Positions 26,759 to 35,937 of a DNA stretch of 64,000 nucleotides are shown here, piece by piece. Location: positions 1-64,000 of the forward strand of contig RDXB01000035.1 in assembly GCA_004292515.1 (NCBI GenBank), given 5' to 3'. Numbering within the stretch: position 1 is the stretch's first letter; the number at the start of each line of letters is the position of its first letter. The notes beneath the pieces are model-generated. The model did no database searches, was not told where the DNA came from, and was given only the letters and a program-made list of their open reading frames with translations. Source of the DNA: Oscillatoriales cyanobacterium. Lineage in GTDB: Bacteria; Cyanobacteriota; Cyanobacteriia; CACIAM-69d. Position numbers and translations under genes: made by a program.

Positions 26759-27772
26759 GTGATTAGAGTCGCCATTAACGGTTTTGGCCGAATCGGTCGT
26801 AACTTCTTAAGATGTTGGTTGACCCGCCAAGATAGCCAGCTCGAACTGGTGGGCATTAACGATACATCCGATCCAAAAACGAACGCCCACCTGCTCAAAT
26901 ACGACACGATGCTCGGCAAGCTAAACGCCGACATCCAAGCCGACGAAAATTCGATTACCGTCAACGGCAAAACGATCAAGTGCGTGTCCGATCGCGACCC
27001 ACTCAAGTTGCCCTGGGCCGAGTGGGGTGTTGATCTGATCATCGAATCAACCGGCGTATTCGTTAGTGCAGAAGGTGCTTCTAAGCACATCCAAGCTGGC
27101 GCAAAAAAAGTGCTGATTACCGCGCCCGGTAAAGGCGATGGCGTGGGCACGTTCGTGATGGGCGTGAACGATAGCGACTACGACCACGACAAATTCAACA
27201 TCGTTAGCAATGCGAGCTGCACCACCAACTGCTTGGCTCCGGTGGTGAAGGTGCTGCACGAGAACTTTGGGATCATCAAAGGCACGATGACCACCACCCA
27301 CAGCTACACCGGCGACCAGCGGTTGCTCGATGCAAGCCACCGGGATGTCCGTCGCGCCCGCGCTGCGGCCATGAATATTGTTCCCACTTCGACGGGAGCT
27401 GCCAAGGCCGTGGCCTTGGTGTTGCCGGAAATGAAGGGCAAGCTGAACGGGATCGCGATGCGTGTGCCAACTCCGAACGTTTCGGTGGTGGACTTTGTGG
27501 CTCAAGTCGAAAAGAGCACGATCGCCGAGCAAGTGAACGATGCGCTGAAACATGCCGCAGAAAACCACATGACGGGGATTCTGGAGTACAGCGACTTGCC
27601 GCTGGTGTCTTCGGACTACAAGGGCACTGACGCTTCCTCGATCGTTGACGCTAGCCTAACGCTAGTGATGGGCGGCGACATGGTGAAGGTGATTGCTTGG
27701 TATGACAACGAGTGGGGCTACAGCCAGCGCGTTGTGGACTTGGCGGAACTGGTTGCCCGTAAGTGGAAGTAA
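26759..27772 (+). CDS. gap2: Glyceraldehyde-3-phosphate dehydrogenase, Calvin-cycle type
   Basis: This is the photosynthetic NAD(P)H-using GAPDH (Gap2/GapA type) that reduces 1,3-bisphosphoglycerate. The 337-residue protein has the NAD(P) fold start [18 protein letters not shown], the catalytic Cys154 in [12 protein letters not shown], the catalytic His in [11 protein letters not shown], and the C-terminal [15 protein letters not shown]. The start codon is GTG (26759); no in-frame ATG exists nearby and the frame begins exactly at the conserved N-terminus. A strong terminator follows. The upstream side is occupied by an element remnant. Confidence 0.97.
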   Translation: MIRVAINGFGRIGRNFLRCWLTRQDSQLELVGINDTSDPKTNAHLLKYDTMLGKLNADIQADENSITVNGKTIKCVSDRDPLKLPWAEWGVDLIIESTGVFVSAEGASKHIQAGAKKVLITAPGKGDGVGTFVMGVNDSDYDHDKFNIVSNASCTTNCLAPVVKVLHENFGIIKGTMTTTHSYTGDQRLLDASHRDVRRARAAAMNIVPTSTGAAKAVALVLPEMKGKLNGIAMRVPTPNVSVVDFVAQVEKSTIAEQVNDALKHAAENHMTGILEYSDLPLVSSDYKGTDASSIVDASLTLVMGGDMVKVIAWYDNEWGYSQRVVDLAELVARKWK

Positions 27773-27831
27773 CTATCACGATTTAGTTGCACTGGGGGGC
27801 GGTTGTGTCCTCCTCCAGTCAACTGTTTTGC

Positions 27832-27871
27832 AAAATCGACAGGGGAAGGTGTTGTTTCCCTTGTCGATTTT
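27832..27871 (+). terminator. Terminator after gap2
   Basis: A 16-bp stem (aaaatcgacaggggaa with ttcccttgtcgatttt, one mismatch) has an 8-base loop and a T-rich 3' arm. It lies 60 bases after the gap2 stop. Confidence 0.8.
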
Positions 27872-27900
27872 CTGTGCGGTTAGGGGTAATAGCGCGGCAA

Positions 27901-28005
27901 GCTTATTTTGACAGGTCACGTCAAAGCTGTTAGTGTTGCCAAATCGTTAGGCAGCAAGGGGCTTAAGCCCCTTGTTACGACGGCTGATTGGCGACTCTAA
28001 CCCCA
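27901..28005 (+). repeat. Dispersed repeat family R3, copy 1
   Basis: The block begins gcttattttgacaggtca, contains aaatcgttaggcag and the 20-bp palindrome at 27955-27974, and ends near ggcgactctaacc. An inverted second copy lies at 59575-59678. It forms the gap2-nadK spacer. Confidence 0.8.
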
Positions 28006-28098
28006 TGAATTAAGGCAGCCGCGCTAATAGGTTGACCCACGATGGCATTAGGGCAGACCCACAAGGAGCAGAACGCTAGATCACTAAGTTCGCGACTC

Positions 28099-29046
28099 CT
28101 AGGGCAGCTCGACGGAGGTGGGCTTGGCGATGTGGGGTAGGCCCCAACCCAGCTTTTCGCGAAGGATGCGGAAAAACTCAGGGGGTTGCAGGCGCACGAA
28201 CTTGGCGGAATAGGGCGATCGCACCACACGCACGCGATCGTCTGGCAACACGTAGCAGCCTGCATTACCATCCACCACCATCACGATCGGGTTTTGGGTG
28301 GCAGAAAAAATCTTGACCGGTTCGGTATCTGAAAAAACCAGGGCCCGAGATGCCAGTGAATGGGGGCAAATGGGGGCTAGTTGTAGCACAGGCACTTCCG
28401 GGGCAATCACGGGTCCACCCGAGGAGAGGGCGTAGGCCGTGGAGCCGGTAGGTGTTGACAAGATGATGCCATCAGCCGCTATGTCCACGGGCGAGTGGTG
28501 GCCGATCGCTACCTCAAAGTGGCACATACTGGTCATCGGTTCCCGATGCAACACCATTTCGTTGAGGCAGAGCACCTCCCAGAGGGGTTCCTCATCGCGG
28601 AAAACGCGCACCTCCAGCATAGAGCGCGCCTCGATCGAGAATTCGCCCGCCAGCATTTGCTCGATCGCCTGGGCTAACTGACCCAGATAAATTTCCGTTA
28701 GAAAGCCCATGTGCCCCGTATTCACCGTCAGCAAAGGCACATTGATAGGTGCCAGTTGCCGAAAGGCTGAGAGGACTGTCCCATCTCCACCCAGAACGAT
28801 CGCAAAATCCATCGAGCTATCAAATCCCTCGGGGGCTAACCCTTCGAGGGGGGAGTAGCAAACCGGATGGTGCAGGCGCGAACAACCTAAAATCCCTCCT
28901 GATCCAGTCGCGGCGATCGCCTGGCAGCCTCCCGATTCCAACTGCTCTACCAAAGCGGCGGCCGTCTTGACGGCAACCGCCTTGGCATCGTTATAGATAA
29001 TCCCGACTTTTTTGGCAGGTAGGCAGGCGCTGTCAGACACGGGCAA
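28099..29046 (-). CDS. nadK: NAD(+) kinase
   Basis: NadK phosphorylates NAD to NADP in the cytoplasm. The 315-residue protein has the GGDGT motif ([19 protein letters not shown], about 82-100), the conserved NTGHMGFL and the substrate segment [22 protein letters not shown]. The start is uncertain: the frame opens with TTG (29046) and a GTG follows two codons later (29040). No in-frame ATG precedes the conserved VGIIYND, so a non-ATG start is required. Cyanobacteria usually have two NadK copies; this one resembles the about 305-residue type. Confidence 0.94.
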   Translation of the reverse strand: MPVSDSACLPAKKVGIIYNDAKAVAVKTAAALVEQLESGGCQAIAATGSGGILGCSRLHHPVCYSPLEGLAPEGFDSSMDFAIVLGGDGTVLSAFRQLAPINVPLLTVNTGHMGFLTEIYLGQLAQAIEQMLAGEFSIEARSMLEVRVFRDEEPLWEVLCLNEMVLHREPMTSMCHFEVAIGHHSPVDIAADGIILSTPTGSTAYALSSGGPVIAPEVPVLQLAPICPHSLASRALVFSDTEPVKIFSATQNPIVMVVDGNAGCYVLPDDRVRVVRSPYSAKFVRLQPPEFFRILREKLGWGLPHIAKPTSVELP

Positions 29047-29164
29047 CGACCGAGAAAATAGGAGGGTAGGAGCAGACCAAGGGAGGAGACTAGAATTCCG
29101 CTGATCGACCGGATTGAGCGAAATTCATCGTATCGCGGCCCAGCACAGGCCCAGCGCGATCGCC

Positions 29165-30148
29165 CTAAAACCGCAAGGTTTTTTTACGCTTACTCTCCTT
29201 GGCCGTAATCGACTGTTCGTAATCGATTTGGCGCAGCTTCTTCAGAATCCGTCCAAAATACTCTTCCAAGTAGGGTTCTAGCTCGGTCGTCTCGGCGGGG
29301 TCAATGTCAAAGGTGCTGTAAGTCTCGTCCATCGCCTCCGTCAAAGATTGCCCCGAGGAAAACACATCTGCAAAGGCTAGGCGATCGGCGATGTTAGCGC
29401 TCCACTTGAACCAGCGCAGGGTGCTGCGAACGAGATTTAGCACCCCCGTGGGAGTACTAGTGATTTTGGCTTGGCGAGCCGAGAGCTTTTCGCACAGAGC
29501 CACAATCTCCGTCGGTGTCCAAACCTTGGGCCCAACCACTGGGAAGGCGCGGCGCTCGGTGGCTGGCACCGACAGCGATCGCACCGCAAACTTCGCAATA
29601 TCCTGGGTGTCCATGTAGGCCACCGGCGAGCTGCTGTCGGGCACCCAAACGGACTGATTTTCCAGAATTGGAATTGCGTACTGTCCGATCAGACCTTGCA
29701 GAAACCCACAGGGCTGCAAAACCGTGTAGTTCATCTCAAGCTGCTGCAAGTAGGCTTCAGTGCAGCGCTTGATCTCCATTAGAGGGACTTTTGGAAAGCG
29801 ATCGGCATGCAAAATCGAGAGAAATACATAGCGATCGACCCCGGCCTCTTTGGCCGCTTGGATCAAATTGACCTTGCCCTGCCAGTCCACATCACGCACA
29901 CCCAGTGAATCAGTCGCTCGGGCCGTAGCCGCGTCGATCACAGCCGTGATCTCACCGCCCGCAAAGGAGGGCGCGATCGTTTCCGCTTCACAGATATCCC
30001 CACCAACCAACTCTGCGCCCCACTCCCGCAAGAAGGAAGCACGACTGTAGCTGCGAACCAGGCATCGCACCGAATGTCCCTCATCTAGGGCGCGACGCAC
30101 GATTTGCCTGCCGAGGGTGCCGGTTCCGCCGACGACAAGAATACTCAT
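29165..30148 (-). CDS. ycf39: Photosystem II assembly factor Ycf39 (atypical SDR)
   Basis: Ycf39 (plant HCF244) is an NmrA-like atypical short-chain dehydrogenase that works with high-light-inducible proteins in early photosystem II reaction-centre assembly. The 327-residue protein starts MSILVVGGTGTLGRQIVRRALDEGH, the NAD(P)-binding motif. It has family features throughout: IDAATARATDSLGVRDVDWQGK, PLMEIKRCTE, GFLQGLIGQYAIPILENQSVW, and the C-terminal TTELEPYLEEYFGRILKKL. The 35 codons upstream (to 30253) are in frame but non-conserved, so I took ATG 30148. It is divergent from the SmtB-like gene. Confidence 0.93.
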   Translation of the reverse strand: MSILVVGGTGTLGRQIVRRALDEGHSVRCLVRSYSRASFLREWGAELVGGDICEAETIAPSFAGGEITAVIDAATARATDSLGVRDVDWQGKVNLIQAAKEAGVDRYVFLSILHADRFPKVPLMEIKRCTEAYLQQLEMNYTVLQPCGFLQGLIGQYAIPILENQSVWVPDSSSPVAYMDTQDIAKFAVRSLSVPATERRAFPVVGPKVWTPTEIVALCEKLSARQAKITSTPTGVLNLVRSTLRWFKWSANIADRLAFADVFSSGQSLTEAMDETYSTFDIDPAETTELEPYLEEYFGRILKKLRQIDYEQSITAKESKRKKTLRF

Positions 30149-30566
30149 GAGGGACTCGTTAATAATCGTTAACTTTTCATAAGATGTTATCAGAAAGCGA
30201 CCGCACCACGACAAGGTGGGATCGCGAGATTCAGCATTCTGATCGACCAACATTCGTTAGGATCGAGAGGATCGAGGGATATCGCTCCCGATCGCCTCCT
30301 CTCATCAGACCCCCGCGTTTACTGAGAAATCGCGGTGGACGGCTGCGCTTGCTTAACCTGTGTTTAACATTTTTGCGACCCCGTTGACGACGAACACTCC
30401 CCGATCGAGTTCTTGAGCACTGAGTTCTTGATCTCCAATCTGCCTGAGGCGATCGTTGATCATCGATCAGCTCAGGTGCATGGCTACTCCCTGGTGCTCT
30501 CCCCCTCGCCATCCCCCCCACCTTGCTCGACTGCTGACCCGCAATCACCGCTATGGATCGTTAGCT
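30149..30566. other. Divergent intergenic region, ycf39 / smtB-like
   Basis: This 418-base region must hold the ycf39 promoter (minus strand) and that of the ArsR-type gene (plus). I looked for the 12-2-12 SmtB/ZiaR operator (TGAACA-type inverted repeat) and found no convincing match. A frame in register with the regulator opens at 30456 but is not conserved. Confidence 0.4.
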
Positions 30567-30980
30567 ATGGATCATTCACTCGTCGATTCTGACCCGCTAG
30601 GCGCAGCCAAATCCGCTGCGGCAGGTTCTATCGATGAATCGGCTGTCTCCCTGTCTGCCACTGCCCCTCCCCTGGGCGGTCGCGTCCTCTCGATCACCAC
30701 AGCTCAACAAATGGCAGAGGTTTTTGCCCTCTTGGGCGATCCCAATCGACTGCGAATTTTGTCTGCTCTGGTTGGCGCGGAGCTATGTGTGTGCGACTTG
30801 GCAGAAGCAGTCGAAATGAGTGAATCGGCAGTCTCCCATCAATTGCGCGCGCTGCGCAGTCAACGCTTGGTGGCCTATCGCAAGCAGGGTCGCCACGTCT
30901 ACTACCGTTTGAAAGATAGCCACATCCTAGTGCTGTATCAGCAGGTGCTAGAACATCTCCAAGAACCCCAGGACGAATAG
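30567..30980 (+). CDS. ArsR/SmtB-family zinc-type metalloregulator
   Basis: The 137-residue protein is a winged-helix repressor. The recognition helix segment [31 protein letters not shown] matches SmtB and ZiaR closely. The alpha-5 zinc site is intact: Asp and His in DSH, then His and Glu in EHLQE, with SmtB spacing. The alpha-3 region has ELCVCDLA, two cysteines, as in ZiaR-like sensors. The first 60 residues are variable and Ala/Ser-rich. It is expected to repress a zinc export or storage gene when zinc is low, but no such gene is in this window. It ends 2 bases from the convergent ABC ATPase gene. Confidence 0.9.
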   Translation: MDHSLVDSDPLGAAKSAAAGSIDESAVSLSATAPPLGGRVLSITTAQQMAEVFALLGDPNRLRILSALVGAELCVCDLAEAVEMSESAVSHQLRALRSQRLVAYRKQGRHVYYRLKDSHILVLYQQVLEHLQEPQDE

Positions 30981-30982
30981 CA

Positions 30983-31621
30983 CTAGGGGCGATCGCCCGT
31001 AAATCGCAAGCTACCCTCCTGCAAGTTGCAGCAATAGTCAGCCACATCCAGCAAATCACTGGGGTCATGGGTCACCACCAATAACGTCCAATGTTGCTTG
31101 AGACGTGCCAGCAACGCCGCCAACTGACGGCGCATCGACCAATCCAGCCCTGCGGTTGGCTCATCTAGCAACAGGATGCTGGGTTGGCGAATTAGTTGTA
31201 CAGCCAAGGCCAGTCGTCGTTGCTGCCCCCCACTCAGTTGGTACGGCGACGCATTGAGCGACAAGTGGCCCAAGCCCACTTCATGGAGGGCACTGTGGAG
31301 TTGCTCAGACTGGATTTCAGGATGACCAAGCCGCAATTCTTCGAGCACAGTTGCACCGCAAAAATGCCGCTCGGGAAACTGAAACACCAGACCCGCCAAT
31401 TGCTGTAAGGATTCGGGAAATAGGGACTGATCACGCCACATCACTTGGCCGCTGGTGGGGCTAGCCAGGCCAGACAAAATTTCGAGCAGGGTGCTTTTGC
31501 CAGAACCGCTGGGGCCGATCGCTAAGGTCAGCTTTTGGGGAGCCAAGTCTAGATCAACGCGATCGAGAATGGCTCGGGCAGCAGCAGCAGGATGATAACT
31601 AACCGATTGCAAGCGGAGCAT
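30983..31621 (-). CDS. ABC transporter ATP-binding protein (ABCI11/CbiO-like)
   Basis: The 212-residue protein is a lone ABC ATPase with Walker A GPSGSGKST (36-44), Q-loop LVFQFPERHFCGATVLEEL, signature LSGGQQRR, Walker B SILLLDEPTAG and a switch His in VVTHD. The Q-loop wording resembles the cobalt/ECF-type ATPases and the plastid ABCI11 (NAP14) group, which has been linked to metal homeostasis in chloroplasts (recalled). No permease gene is adjacent. The neighbouring convergent metalloregulator makes a metal-related role plausible but unproven. Confidence 0.9.
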   Translation of the reverse strand: MLRLQSVSYHPAAAARAILDRVDLDLAPQKLTLAIGPSGSGKSTLLEILSGLASPTSGQVMWRDQSLFPESLQQLAGLVFQFPERHFCGATVLEELRLGHPEIQSEQLHSALHEVGLGHLSLNASPYQLSGGQQRRLALAVQLIRQPSILLLDEPTAGLDWSMRRQLAALLARLKQHWTLLVVTHDPSDLLDVADYCCNLQEGSLRFTGDRP

Positions 31622-31707
31622 GGCATCAGCGAGACAGGGGCTAGATTCATTCTATCGAGCCAGCAATGAGTTTAGCCATTCGAGAATTGGCCTGTAATTT
31701 GAGGATA

Positions 31708-31803
31708 CAGCCTTTACCTCAGAGGGTTGGTACATTAGATCGCAGATGCATCACAGGTGCTATGAAGCTGTTAGGCGGTGGGCATTGCCCACCCTACAGG
31801 CTG
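31708..31803 (+). repeat. Dispersed repeat family R2, copy 2
   Basis: The 96-base block runs from cagcctttacc to caggctg with internal hairpin ggtgggcattgcccacc. It is flanked by a perfect 16-bp direct repeat, ctgtaatttgaggata (31692-31707 and 31804-31819). That repeat could be a long target duplication or part of the element. Confidence 0.85.
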
Positions 31804-31861
31804 CTGTAATTTGAGGATAAGACTGTTCGTTTAAGGAGTGATTACTAAAGGAGTGATTACT

Positions 31862-31993
31862 ATGGGTATTGAATGCGATCGCCTGCCTGGAACTGCAAGC
31901 GGTCATCTAGATCACAGTCCGCATCATTATGCATGTATTGATCAATACAAAAGCCAATGGACTGATGTGTTGATCGATACAGGGATCACTTAA
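31862..31993 (+). CDS. Possible small protein, 43 residues
   Basis: The frame starts MGIECDRLPGTASGHLDH and ends VLIDTGIT. A good ribosome site (aaaggag) lies 9 bases before the ATG, and the segment aaggagtgattacta is duplicated directly upstream. The peptide has several His and two Cys and no membrane segment. I know no homologue. It is preceded by repeat R2. The rest of the 31622-32304 gap shows no other gene. Confidence 0.3.
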   Translation: MGIECDRLPGTASGHLDHSPHHYACIDQYKSQWTDVLIDTGIT

Positions 31994-32304
31994 TTCGGAG
32001 GAGGATATTGCAAAATCTTGCAACATTTTGCCCAATGAGCATAAAGTTTATGCAGCCTCAAATCAGCTTTAGATCAGTTCTCAATCACTTCCGATCAAAA
32101 TTTGGGTAGGAACTGAGTTTGGGAGTTGCGATCAGTGACAGGGGCTACAAACTCCCTGGTTTGGCAACAGCCAGATCCAGATGATCAGCCTCATTTTGAA
32201 CCGATCCTTGTGGCGATTTTGCAGGTGGGCGTGCCCCATTTATTTCCTAGGGCAATTCTGTTTACGATCAAAAGCGATCGCGGCAGCTAGCATGAGGATT
32301 CCCA

Positions 32305-33261
32305 ATGTACCCTTGTTCGCAATCTTGGCATCGATCGACTTGGCTACAATCAGCCTTAATTCGATGGAGCTCGGCGTTGGCTCCTTTGCTGGGGGCCCTG
32401 TTGGTGCTGGGTAGTGCAGGGGCGGCTGGCGCTGATCCATTTCGCAGCCAAAACCCGCGCCCAATTGGCGATCGCGCGGAAGCAGCCTTTGTCAATTTGT
32501 TTCAGGGGGGCAACTACCCGGCGGCCCGTCGCCTAGCTCAAGAGTCGATCGAGCGCGAGCCTCAAGAGCCGCTGGGCCATGCGTTGATGGGAGCGCTTTC
32601 CTACCTCGAAGGGCAATGGGCCCAAGTGCAAACTTCAGCAGCCCAAACCCTCAAGGCGGCTGAAGCCTTGAAGGCCAGCGATCCCCTACGCGGCAATCTA
32701 TACCTGGGTGTAGGACATTTTCTAGAAGGGGCCTTCATCATTTCGGAAGGGGGGCAAGGCACGCTGCAAGGAGCCCCGGAAGCCCTCGGCAAGTTGTCGC
32801 AGGTGAATGCGGCCTTGGATGCGGCCTTGGCGATCGATCCGAATGACCCGGAACTCAACCTGGTGCGCGGCTCGCTGGATGTGTTACTTGCGGATAACTT
32901 GCCCTTTGGCAATATGAATACCGCCATGGCATCGCTCCAAAAAGGTAAGCCCGATTATGTGGTGGCGCGGATGATGGCGGCCGTGTATCGCCGTCAAAAG
33001 CAATTCGATCGCGCCTTAGCCTCGGTCGATCGCGCACTTGTGAGTGGTGCAAACAATCCAGACTTGCTGCATCTCAAGGGACAAATTTTGTACGAGCAGG
33101 GACATCGCAGCCAAAACCTGAGCCTTCTCAAACAATCCGAAGCCTTATTTTTGCAAGTGTTAGCCTTGCGGGATCAACTGCCGCGATCGGTGGTGCGTCA
33201 CCTCGAAAAAAATGAGCTTCGCCGTGTTCAGCGCGATATTCGCAACCTGGCTACCCCTTAG
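32305..33261 (+). CDS. Exported TPR-repeat protein
   Basis: The 318-residue protein has a signal peptide (basic start, hydrophobic ALAPLLGALLVLGSAGAAG near 24-42, likely cut after GAAGA). Helical TPR-type repeats follow: FVNLFQGGNYPAARRLAQESIEREPQEPLGHALMGAL, the unit ending in LDAALAIDPNDPELNLVRG, AVYRRQKQFDRALASVDRALVSG, and a C-terminal basic helix. It is probably periplasmic or lumenal and mediates protein contacts. No specific family name can be given. It stands alone between the ABC ATPase and ssb. Confidence 0.85.
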   Translation: MYPCSQSWHRSTWLQSALIRWSSALAPLLGALLVLGSAGAAGADPFRSQNPRPIGDRAEAAFVNLFQGGNYPAARRLAQESIEREPQEPLGHALMGALSYLEGQWAQVQTSAAQTLKAAEALKASDPLRGNLYLGVGHFLEGAFIISEGGQGTLQGAPEALGKLSQVNAALDAALAIDPNDPELNLVRGSLDVLLADNLPFGNMNTAMASLQKGKPDYVVARMMAAVYRRQKQFDRALASVDRALVSGANNPDLLHLKGQILYEQGHRSQNLSLLKQSEALFLQVLALRDQLPRSVVRHLEKNELRRVQRDIRNLATP

Positions 33262-33643
33262 GGTTGGTCGTCATTCAACCCGATCCAACCATCTTCGCTC
33301 ACAAAAAACATCACGCCTCCGGTTCCCATGCTCACGGCACGTCTTCCGCAGCAGATCAATAGCAGAAGCAGATCGATAGCAGATCGATGCCAGATCAGGC
33401 CTGATTGGGCCTGATGCCGCCAAAATTGGGCGATCGGTCTACAAAATTTGCTTTTCAGCCCAGCGCCCTCGAAACTAGACATTAGATCCTTTGTCAGGCC
33501 TTACAGGCCGTAGCACAAGCTGCTCGCCTGCGAGTCACGATGCTGATCCAGGAAGTCTAGAAGACCGCGCTACCGATGGGCTGGGTTAGCCCGAATTGAC
33601 GTTGGATTAGGTCTATCTTTAGTAAGCGTTGTAGAGGTTGTGC
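33262..33643. other. Intergenic TPR-ssb
   Basis: No gene is seen. There is a 6-bp hairpin right after the TPR stop (gggttg...caaccc, no T-run), a run of diverged agcagatcgat units at 33354-33395, and the ssb leader. Confidence 0.4.
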
Positions 33644-34102
33644 ATGAACAGTTGCATTTTGATGGCGGAGATTGTTAAGGATCCTGAGTTGCGCTACACA
33701 CCCGACCAACTGCCGATCGCCGAGATGTTGGTGCAGTTTCCCGGTCAGCGCCCAGAAGATCCCTCGGCCACAATCAAAGCTGTGGGCTTCGGCAACCTCG
33801 CATCCGAAATTCAACAATCTTGCCGTCAGGGCGATCGCGTGATTCTTGAAGGTCGCCTCACCATGACCACGATCGATCGCCCCGAAGGCTTTAAAGAAAA
33901 GCGCGCCGAACTTCGCGTAAGCAAAGTCCACAGCCTCGGTAGCCTGACCAGTGCCCCCATGACGGCCCCCGTGGCCCCGCCAGCGAACGCCAGTTATCGA
34001 TCGGCTCCCCCGCCAGCGGCCAGCGCCCCACGCCCAGCCCCCGCACCCGTCCCAGCGCCCGCCCCGACAGCAGATATCGACTACGACGACATCCCGTTTT
34101 AG
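33644..34102 (+). CDS. ssb: Single-stranded DNA-binding protein
   Basis: The 152-residue protein has an OB fold (MNSCILMAEIVKDPELRYTPDQLPIAEMLVQF, then VGFGNLASEIQQSCRQGDRVILEGRLTM), a Pro/Ala-rich linker and the acidic tip DYDDIPF, through which SSB recruits repair and replication proteins. The TTG at 33638 is in frame, but the ATG at 33644 with gtagagg upstream is the better start. The short, PAP-rich linker ([15 protein letters not shown]) is typical of cyanobacteria. Confidence 0.94.
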   Translation: MNSCILMAEIVKDPELRYTPDQLPIAEMLVQFPGQRPEDPSATIKAVGFGNLASEIQQSCRQGDRVILEGRLTMTTIDRPEGFKEKRAELRVSKVHSLGSLTSAPMTAPVAPPANASYRSAPPPAASAPRPAPAPVPAPAPTADIDYDDIPF

Positions 34103-34216
34103 GTCTTAGTACCGTTTTTTAGACCCTAGTGCCGTTGTGGTGCGGGGGTTGGGTTTGTCGATCGCCTAAAGCGATTACCATCGAAGGATCGTCACTGAAT
34201 CGATGGTTTCTTTGTC

Positions 34217-35365
34217 ATGACCGCTGATGCCCCATCCCGATCGCCCGCCATGCCGACCCAGCGCTTTCGGTGTTTGGACTTGCTGCGAGGATTGGCGATC
34301 GCGGGCATGATTTTGGTGAACAATCCCGGCAGTTGGTCATCCGTCTATCCGCCCCTGCTCCATGCGGAATGGCACGGCTTCACACCCACGGATTTGGTGT
34401 TTCCGCTGTTTTTGTTTGTGGTGGGCGGGGCGATGGCCTTTTCGCTGGGGCGCTGGGCCGAAACGGGCCAGGCGGGGCGATCAACCTATCTCAAATTGGC
34501 CAAGCGGGTGGCCCTGCTATTGGGGCTGGGGTTGATGCTGAATGTCTCCAGCCTGTTGATGGCGACGGCTTTTGAAGGTGCGCCTCTGGCCTGGGAAAAA
34601 TGGCGATTTTTAGGCGTATTGCAGCGGATTGCCCTGGCTTATGGTCTCTCATCGCTGTTGGTGCTGAACCTGTCGCAACGCTGGCAGGCGATCGCCACGG
34701 CCGCGAGCTGGCTGGGTTATTGGGCATTGCTCACCACAACGCCACTCACCGCCGAAGCATCGATCGTCGGTGCAGTCGATCGCGCCCTGCTCGGCAGCAG
34801 CCATCTGTATTTAGGTGGCCCCTTCGACCCAGAAGGCCTCTTGAGCACCATTCCGGCCGTGGGATCTGTGATGGCGGGCTACTGGGCTTTGCGGTGGCTG
34901 AAAACCCAACCCCAAACGGCCAAAACGGCTTGGCGATTGGTGGCGGCTGGGGGCTGGGCGATTGTGATGGGTCGCCTATGGTCGTTGGCGCTGCCTTTGA
35001 ATAAGCAACTCTGGACTAGTTCCTACGCAGTCTATGCGGCGGGCTGGTCGATTGTTTTGCTAGCGGGCTGCTTTGCCCTAGTCGAACTGAAGCAATGGCG
35101 ATCGGTCAGTCGGCCCTTTGAGATTTTTGGGCTGAATGCGATCGCGGCCTTTGTCGGGTCGGGCTTGGTTGGGCGCTTGCTCAACCGCACCCACATTGGC
35201 AGCGGCCCCGATGCACCCAGCACCTATCAATGGCTGTACCAGACACTGTTTGCCTCCTGGGCCGGGCCGATGAGCGGGTCACTGTTGTTTGCGATCGCCA
35301 CGGTCGCTTTCTGGTGGCTGGTGATGTATGGCTTCTATCGGCGCGGTTGGTTTTTAAAAGTTTGA
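34217..35365 (+). CDS. NagX-like membrane acyltransferase (HGSNAT family)
   Basis: The 382-residue protein is polytopic, with about ten membrane spans. Its N-terminal signature RCLDLLRGLAIAGMILVNNPGSW and the HGFTPTDLVFPLFLFVVGGAMAFSL segment match the family of heparan-alpha-glucosaminide N-acetyltransferase and bacterial NagX. Such proteins move acetyl groups across the membrane onto amino sugars. The His in LLHAEWHGFT is probably the acetyl-carrying residue. The real substrate in cyanobacteria is unknown. An internal ATG at 34250 is an alternative start. Confidence 0.88.
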   Translation: MTADAPSRSPAMPTQRFRCLDLLRGLAIAGMILVNNPGSWSSVYPPLLHAEWHGFTPTDLVFPLFLFVVGGAMAFSLGRWAETGQAGRSTYLKLAKRVALLLGLGLMLNVSSLLMATAFEGAPLAWEKWRFLGVLQRIALAYGLSSLLVLNLSQRWQAIATAASWLGYWALLTTTPLTAEASIVGAVDRALLGSSHLYLGGPFDPEGLLSTIPAVGSVMAGYWALRWLKTQPQTAKTAWRLVAAGGWAIVMGRLWSLALPLNKQLWTSSYAVYAAGWSIVLLAGCFALVELKQWRSVSRPFEIFGLNAIAAFVGSGLVGRLLNRTHIGSGPDAPSTYQWLYQTLFASWAGPMSGSLLFAIATVAFWWLVMYGFYRRGWFLKV

Positions 35366-35394
35366 GCTGAGATTTTGAGCTGAGATGGGGCTGT

Positions 35395-35799
35395 TTAACG
35401 ATCGGGGCGATCGGGCCCGCTGCGCCGACCCAACTCATAGACCCCCGCCGCAAAAACCGCCATCACGGCCCAAGCAATCGTCCAGTTTTTGTCAAAGATT
35501 TGGGCGATCGCTCCATTAGCAATTCCTCCCGCAAGTAAGAAGGGAAGAATGCTCAAAATCGACGCATAGAATGCATTTTGTGATGCGCGGGCCGCACGAG
35601 TTTTTTCAAAGGCTTTTTGGGAAGCTTCTTGGGAAAAGTAGAGCGATCGCTCGGCAAAATCAAACCAGCGAACTAGCCCATCCATCAACCAATCGCCCAC
35701 CGAGGGCAACCCCAAATAAAGCGCTAAAGACCACAGGCCCGACCCCGCCAATAGCGGTGCATCCAGTGTCAAGGAGATCGGTAGTAGGTCGTCAAGCAT
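35395..35799 (-). CDS. Small membrane protein of unknown function
   Basis: The 134-residue protein starts MLDDLLPISLTLDAPLLAG. Hydrophobic segments are near 18-32 and 72-90 (ILSILPFLLAGGIANGAIA) with a third near 100-116 (WTIAWAVMAVFAAGVYEL). Between them is a charged amphipathic helix (FDFAERSLYFSQEASQKAFEKTRAARASQ). The C-terminus is basic (GRRSGPDRPDR). It converges with the NagX-like gene. I do not recognise a family. Confidence 0.7.
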   Translation of the reverse strand: MLDDLLPISLTLDAPLLAGSGLWSLALYLGLPSVGDWLMDGLVRWFDFAERSLYFSQEASQKAFEKTRAARASQNAFYASILSILPFLLAGGIANGAIAQIFDKNWTIAWAVMAVFAAGVYELGRRSGPDRPDR

Positions 35800-35937
35800 G
35801 GTCACTGCAATGGGGATAGCTGCCCATTATACCTGGCTTTTTCTTCCCCACAAAATCCCCGGGATTGTGCTTGGTTGATCGACCTCCCAAAGCCACCATT
35901 GCCCCGTCTCATGCCGCTGAATTTCTGAATGGCCCTG

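Noticed and set aside
29165-30253. Longer start for ycf39
   Set aside because: The added 35 residues are not conserved, and the NAD-binding motif begins directly at the chosen ATG.
30149-30566. SmtB/ZiaR operator
   Set aside because: No TGAACA-type 12-2-12 inverted repeat could be found.
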